The translations under genes and the position numbers were made by a program. Shown piece by piece: positions 58,627-64,000 of a DNA stretch of 64,000 nt. Source of the stretch: Hemibagrus wyckioides (taxonomy: Eukaryota > Chordata > Actinopteri > Siluriformes > Bagridae); the NCBI RefSeq assembly GCF_019097595.1, contig NC_080735.1, positions 15,105,917 through 15,169,916 of the forward strand, read 5' to 3'. Below the pieces are notes generated by a model. That model was not told the DNA's origin and ran no database searches. It worked only from the letters and a program-made list of their open reading frames with translations. Each line of letters starts with the position of its first letter. Positions within the stretch are counted from its first letter, which is position 1.

Positions 58627-59597
58627 AGCTTGCTTAAAAGCATCAGTGGCATTTGGACACAATATGAAACAAACATGTATTTCTGCTTTAAATACACTGT
58701 TCAAAGAGTTCCTGAAACAATTTACACTTACCTTTCACATGAAGGTCACATTTGAAATCCTTTGGGTCATATGACTCTCAGTAAAATGGGTACTGAATCA
58801 GAGAGCCTTTGAGAAGTCAATGACTTTCACACACAACTTTCGCTTTATAACTGTTTACTCTTTCAGCTTTAAATCACACGTCATATGTTTTCTGGCATTT
58901 TCTTTAAACAATTAACCATTTCTGTTGTTTTTGTATTATGGTAACAATGATTTATTTATTTACATATACAATAAAGTGAGTCTTGGCTTTGTCACATGAC
59001 ACTTCCCATACTTTCAAAAAACATACTGGTAGATTAATTGATCACTCTAAATTGCCTTTGGTTTTGAACTTATGTGAATTGTGCCTCTAAGATCAACTTT
59101 CAGTTCATTTTTCTCTATTTAGTCATTTTATACAATATATTTGTAAGAAAGCACGTGAGGCTTGTGTAGTAGAATCCATTTGCAGATCTTTATTCACAAA
59201 ATCTTCAGGCAAAAGTCGGTATCGATATGGAATAGCGAAAAGGTAAACACACTGTAAACCGAAACCAAAACACAAAATCGAAACTCGTAGTCAAATAGCA
59301 GAGCAGGCAAGTATCATACACGTAATCTATTCAGGAATGTAGCAAGGCTTGGTACGTGACACAAGGAAACTTCGCATGGAACAGAGGGAGCACACTTAAG
59401 AAATTGACTTCTTGACTTAAGAAATAATTTTATTTTGTTCAATGAATATGGTTAAAAAATATGCCACCCTGAATAGAATAAAGTGCATAATAAATACAAA
59501 TGAATGCAGTCAAGTCTCCCTACAGTAAATGACAATGTCTGATTTGTTATTCTGCACCTACTTGAGTGTATGCCTGAAATACACGTGCTCTCTCTCG

Positions 59598-59666
<69 letters not shown>

Positions 59667-60760
59667 ACACAGAAATCACAGGCAGGGATAGCTTGAAATA
59701 ACTAAGAAAACTGTAGCCACGAGAAATATTAGCTTGTTAGATATTTCTAGGGATCATTCCTTCAGAAACATGACCTGTTTTTATTCATATTTCTTGTTTG
59801 GACTTTGTCCCTGTTCCTTAAACCATGTCATGCTTTTCTAAATGCACATTTTGCTTTTGCACACCAGAGCTACACATTAGCCAAGTGGTGCATTTTGAAA
59901 GGGGTGTTTTACTGACTAGGGAAGCAGTAGCTCAGTTGTCAAGGCCCTTAACCCTCAAATGTTTCCAGCCCGCCCTTACCTGCCCTGGTTCCACCTCCAC
60001 CTCGATAATATCACCACTGGTGCTCTTATTTAAGGAAGAAGAAGGGAAGCAATGTGGAGGGTGCTTGTAGTGGTGTGCTTTTAGTTCTAGTAGAGTGGTT
60101 GTGTTGGTGATTATTGTTTTGAGTTTCTGGTTTTGACTTGTGCAGGTTTTCCCGACTCTGAGCTTTTGGTTGTGTGTGTGTGTGTGTGCACTCTGTATAT
60201 ATTGTTCACTGTATTTATTGTTCACTTGTTCATTGGCTGTAGGGGTGTGGCTGCCATTTTCTTTCGGAGTGGGTTATTTACCTCTGTTTTTGTGTTACCT
60301 CTATTTTTTTCATAACTTTTTCATACCGTATAGTTTTGAACCTTGGATTATGTCTAAACCATAATGATGGCATGTCTATACAACTGAAATAAACTAATCA
60401 TTCTGTTTCACAGCATGTTGGTATTAACTCCTGCGTGAACTCCCTCCCTCTGTCTCAGTCTTGTGACTGTTTTTTTTTTTTTTAAATTCATATCATTGAA
60501 ACATAATGTGGGTAGGGATTAATTTATACCTCTATTGTGACCATTATTTTAATGTGATGTGAAGAGTTTGCTTAAAATCAGCAGTGGCTTTTGGACACAG
60601 TGTGAAACAACTCTGCCTTTCACATGAAGGTCACACTTCAAATCCTTTAGGCCATATGACTCTCAGTAAAATGGGAACTGAATCAGTACATAGTCTTTGA
60701 GATACGTCAACGACTTTCACACACAACTCTATTGATCGTTTCTCTTTTGGATTTAAGTCA
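58627..60760. repeat. Duplicated blocks around 58.6 and 60.6 kb
   Basis: 58627-58890 and about 60565-60760 are diverged copies ('cagtggcttttggacac', 'cctttcacatgaaggtcaca', 'atgactctcagtaaaatgggaactgaatcag'), with a ~70-bp deletion in the second. A small ORF in the first copy (58517-58774) is disrupted in the second. Further down, 59745-59900 and 61425-61480 both match 1090-1270, so the duplicated DNA extends to the left edge of the window. Confidence 0.75.
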
Positions 60761-61790
60761 CACCGAAATCACCTTTTCTATTATTTACTTTAAACAGTTA
60801 ACAATTTCTGTTTTTATTTCAATAATAATGTTTGTAATGTGTAATAATGTAATTCCACCTGACAGTTCCAGAGTCTATGGTTTGGTTGTAAGTTCAGGTT
60901 TCTGTCTTTCGGAATTTTGTTCTCTCTGTGTACAAATGGGTGCCTCTTAATTCTCTGATTTCCCTTACCTCCAAAAAACATCCTGGTCGATGAACTGATC
61001 ACTCTAAATTGCTTTTAGGTGTGAATATGTGTGAATTGTGCTCCTGTTATCACCTTTCTGCTCATTTGCTCTCTCGCTCTTTTCATTTTATATAATATAT
61101 TATGATACATTTAAGGGAGAAGCCATGAATGTAGTTTTTTATATTACACATGATGCATTTTTTTTTGCTCCAGAAAATAAAGTAATAAACAAACAAACAC
61201 ATAAATAAGGCAGATATTGAATAAGAATACTGAATGCAGCCAAGTCTGACAATAACTAGTTTGCCATTCTGTATCTATTTGAATGCATGTCTGTAGTACA
61301 TGTGTGCTCATGCACATGCACACACACAAACACACACACAGCTCATGCACACACACACACACACACACACATACATACATACTCACACTCGCACAAAAAT
61401 CAACGTCTAGCCATGAGAAACATTAGTTTGTACAGAAGACATTTCTAGGAACCATTCCTTCAGAAACATGACCTGTGTTTTAAATGAAACAAGATAGTGA
61501 TCTGAGATAGTCGGAAGCTACAGTATGTTTCATCTTGTTCATGTTTAATCTTGTTTCATTTAAAATGCATCTTGGACACAAGATGCACAATTTGCCACAT
61601 TACCATATTAAGCGTACATTTATATCTGCTACTGCAGAGAGATTTACCAATAGTCTCCTAGAATTATCATGCATGATTGGTTCGCCATCTGATCCCACAG
61701 AACAGGTGACTTATTACCTGGAGTGTTTTGCAACACCCTAGACACTGTAACTCCACTTAAAAGGAAAATAATTAAAGGGAAGAAACTAGC
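58900..61790. other. Repeat-rich non-coding DNA
   Basis: Holds TC/AC tracts (59587-59662; 61340-61376), SINE tail fragments and a 59150-59400 block ('tagtagaatccatttgcagatctttatt', 'aaaatcttcaggcaaaagtcggtatcg') that is diverged from the gypsy LTR at 26343. The latter is probably a solo or truncated relative. No gene supported. Confidence 0.55.
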
Positions 61791-61799
61791 AACCTGGTA

Positions 61800-62700
61800 C
61801 AATGACGACACATGAGCTTTAAAGCAATCAGCTAGGAAACTAGAACATAAATGGCGTCAAACTAAATTGGCAGTATTTCGGTTAGCGTGGAAGGAAAGCC
61901 TTCTGAGCTACAAAAATTTTCTTCTGACTGCTAGATCAGCATATTTCTCTGCCCTAATCAAAAATAACAAAAACAATCCTAAATTTTTATTTAGTACTGT
62001 AGCAAAACTAACTAGGAGTAAAACCACAGTGGAAAAGCACACACCATCTATATGCAGCAGCAATTACTTCATTAATTTTTTCAATGAAAAAATTTATATC
62101 AGGCAAAAAAAATTCAGACTATTAATTTAAAACCAAATTATTTGATAGATAATCCTTTAGATAATTAAATTACTTCTGATCAGAGCTTAGAATGCTTTAC
62201 TTCCCTTCAAGAGCCTGATCTAATTTCATTAATTTCCTCTTCAAAACTTCCAACCTGCATTCTAGATTCTTTACCCACGTCTTTCTTTAAACAGATATTA
62301 CCAGTAGCTAAAGATTATATATTCTTCCCTAGCATTGGCTATGTTTGTAAATCTTTTAAGCTAGCAGTTATCAAAGCCCTGATTAAAAAAAACGGACCTC
62401 GACCCCTGTTAGCTGGCTAACTACAGACCAATATCAAACCTGCCCTTTATCTCCAAGATCCTAGAAAAGGCAGTAGCACAGCAGTTATGTTCATACTTAC
62501 ATAGGAAGAAAATTCATGAAATGTATCAGTCAGGATTTAGACCTCATCATAGCACAGAGACAGCACTGGTTAAAGTGGTCAATGACCTGTTACTGGCTTC
62601 TGATCAGGGTTGTGTCTCACTGGTGTTAGTCAATTTTAAGTACAGCTTTTGTCACCATTGACCACACTATTCTACTTGATAGGCTAGAACATGTTGGTGT
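61800..62700 (+). mobile_element. LINE family 1, copy 4
   Basis: Plus-strand fragment from the pre-RT region ('MAVFRLAWKESLLSYKNFL') to the RT start ('[18 protein letters not shown]'). It is cut at 'RLEHVGV', where it passes directly into gene D downstream sequence. It keeps a segment (about 62240-62300) absent from copies 1-3, so it is an independent and more complete insertion in that part. Confidence 0.82.
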
Positions 62701-62904
62701 TAAGGTACAATAGAGCTGTGGTAAAGAATATATAGTATGCATTTCTAACAATAATAAAACAAAAATCCTCATAAGAATGCTTAGTACTAAAAAAAATACT
62801 GATTAATAAAAAACAAATCATGTCCATAGACTGATGTAATTCTGATATAACTGAGCAGAATATAATAAAATAAATGTCATTGATATTGGAGAAGATTTGA
62901 ATCC

Positions 62905-62955
62905 TCAAAAGTTGGCAGGACTGGTGATGCTGACATTCAGATTAACATCATCCAC
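62905..62955 (-). CDS. Terminal exon of a further SNTX-galectin gene (gene D)
   Basis: 51-nt exon after an AATAG acceptor, encoding VDDVNLNVSITSPANF and a stop. Its flanks match those of the gene C terminal exon (40750 region), and the following intron matches 40960-41800. The rest of the gene should lie beyond base 64000. Confidence 0.78.
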   Translation of the reverse strand: MDDVNLNVSITSPANF

Positions 62956-63499
62956 CTATTAAAAAAAAGAAAAAGAAAGCATCTCTTAACATTTCTATTT
63001 GTTATAATGCAAATCTAAAACCTATTTAAATGATATATTTTGTAAATTGTGACTTGATTTTATAAGGGTTGCATTTACAGATTCCCAGGAAATGTTACAT
63101 TTAAGAGAAGAATGTAGCTAAACATTGATATCATTGTCTTGGTTAATTACTGACGTTACCAAGCCTATTGAGGTCACACTTTTCTGGGGTTGAACCTCTT
63201 TTTTTAGTTCTATCTATTGAGTTTCCCTTAAACTCCTTTTAGGGAAAAACTTTACTAAAAAACTAAATACTAAATACTAAAAAACTTTTAGTATTGTTTC
63301 TAATTACTGCTCACTGCTGGAGAAGATTGTGACTGTTAAATGCAGACCCTTCTATTTACCATGTAAATTCACAACTGTTTTTATAGTAAGTGCACATTCC
63401 CCCAATCGCCTATGCTAAGGAGACACTTTGTTAACTAAGGAGGCACTTTGTGTATTAGCAAGCTGCGGAATGCTCAACCCCTGATGGACTTTCTGTATT

Positions 63500-64000
63500 A
63501 GTGAGCTGCAGAATGCTCACCCTGATGGACTATTTATTATTGCCAGAGATTTCAACCATGCAAATCTAAATTCTGTCAGCATGTGGAGTTTCCAATGAGA
63601 GGAGTGAATGTGCTGGATCTTGTATCTTCAAGATCATCACTACATGCACAAGTCAGAAGCTGTGGATGACTACAAAGGTGCATGTGCTGCTGAAGACCAA
63701 AAAAATCTGTCTTCAGAGCAGATGACAAGGTGTCCCTAAGAACAGCAAGAGCCAAACTGTCCTTAGCCATCAGAGAGGCAAAGTAAACACATGTTCAGAG
63801 AATCCACAGGCACTTCAAAGACAGATGGCGACACCAGGCACATGTGGAAGGGTATACAAGCGATCACTAACTACTGGACAACTTCACCTAACTACAGGAC
63901 AACTCAGTCAGTCTGGAACCCCAACTTGAACACCAACACACAGAGTACTTGGGTCCCTCAGGCCCCCATTGCAGTTTACTCATGACTGTGCAGCATATAC
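63500..64000 (+). mobile_element. LINE family 2 remnant (gene D intron), runs off the window
   Basis: Very similar to 41290-41790 ('tgccagagatttcaaccatgc', 'agatggcgacaccaggcacatg'). It lies in the same intron position as in genes A and C, which shows that the insertion predates duplication of the array. Confidence 0.75.

Overview
This is vertebrate DNA from a teleost fish. It has split genes with GT/AG introns, fish-type Tc1 transposons, Ty3/gypsy and non-LTR retroelements, tRNA-derived SINEs and abundant (TA)n, (CA)n and (TTCTA)n microsatellites. It also holds a multigene family related to stonustoxin (SNTX), which is known from fishes. The species cannot be fixed from sequence alone.

The backbone is a tandem array on the minus strand of a gene that joins an SNTX-type body (MACPF/CDC-like, helical FAT-like, thioredoxin-like and FN3 parts) to a C-terminal galectin domain encoded by separate phase-compatible exons. 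Gene A (about 2.2-10.4 kb) is open and carries the galectin exon cassette twice in tandem. Gene C (about 40.8-50.4 kb) is open and carries it once. Between them lie remnants. At 16.3-17.3 kb and 20.8-21.3 kb only galectin exons survive ('gene B'). At 15.4 and 19.3 kb there are promoter/5'-exon remnants, at 32.8-33.3 kb a fragment of the SNTX exon, and at 38.9 and 57.6 kb first-exon remnants. The terminal exon of a further copy (gene D) is at 62.9 kb and runs off the right edge.

Between the array genes are transposable elements. Three tandem ~4-kb units at 13.7-23.8 kb mix a LINE (family 1), a Tc1 end, promoter remnants and galectin exons. Two Tc1 copies lie inside (TA)n tracts, one of them nested in the 3' region of a second LINE (family 2). 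A Ty3/gypsy chromovirus at 26.3-30.8 kb has both LTRs and a 5-bp target duplication but a decayed interior. A hAT-like element, two further Tc1 remnants and a gypsy fragment fill the first introns of gene C.

Two loci do not belong to the toxin-like family. A compact three-exon gene on the plus strand (31.4-32.4 kb) encodes a coiled coil plus a BEN-like domain. On the minus strand (52.6-57.2 kb) SET-methyltransferase exons lie upstream of, and in phase with, a decayed tyrosine-recombinase-like reading frame.

The point of most interest is the SNTX-FN3-galectin architecture. The PRY/SPRY module that ends known stonustoxin subunits is replaced by another beta-sandwich lectin module. That module has since been duplicated inside gene A, and its predicted sugar-contact residues differ between paralogues.
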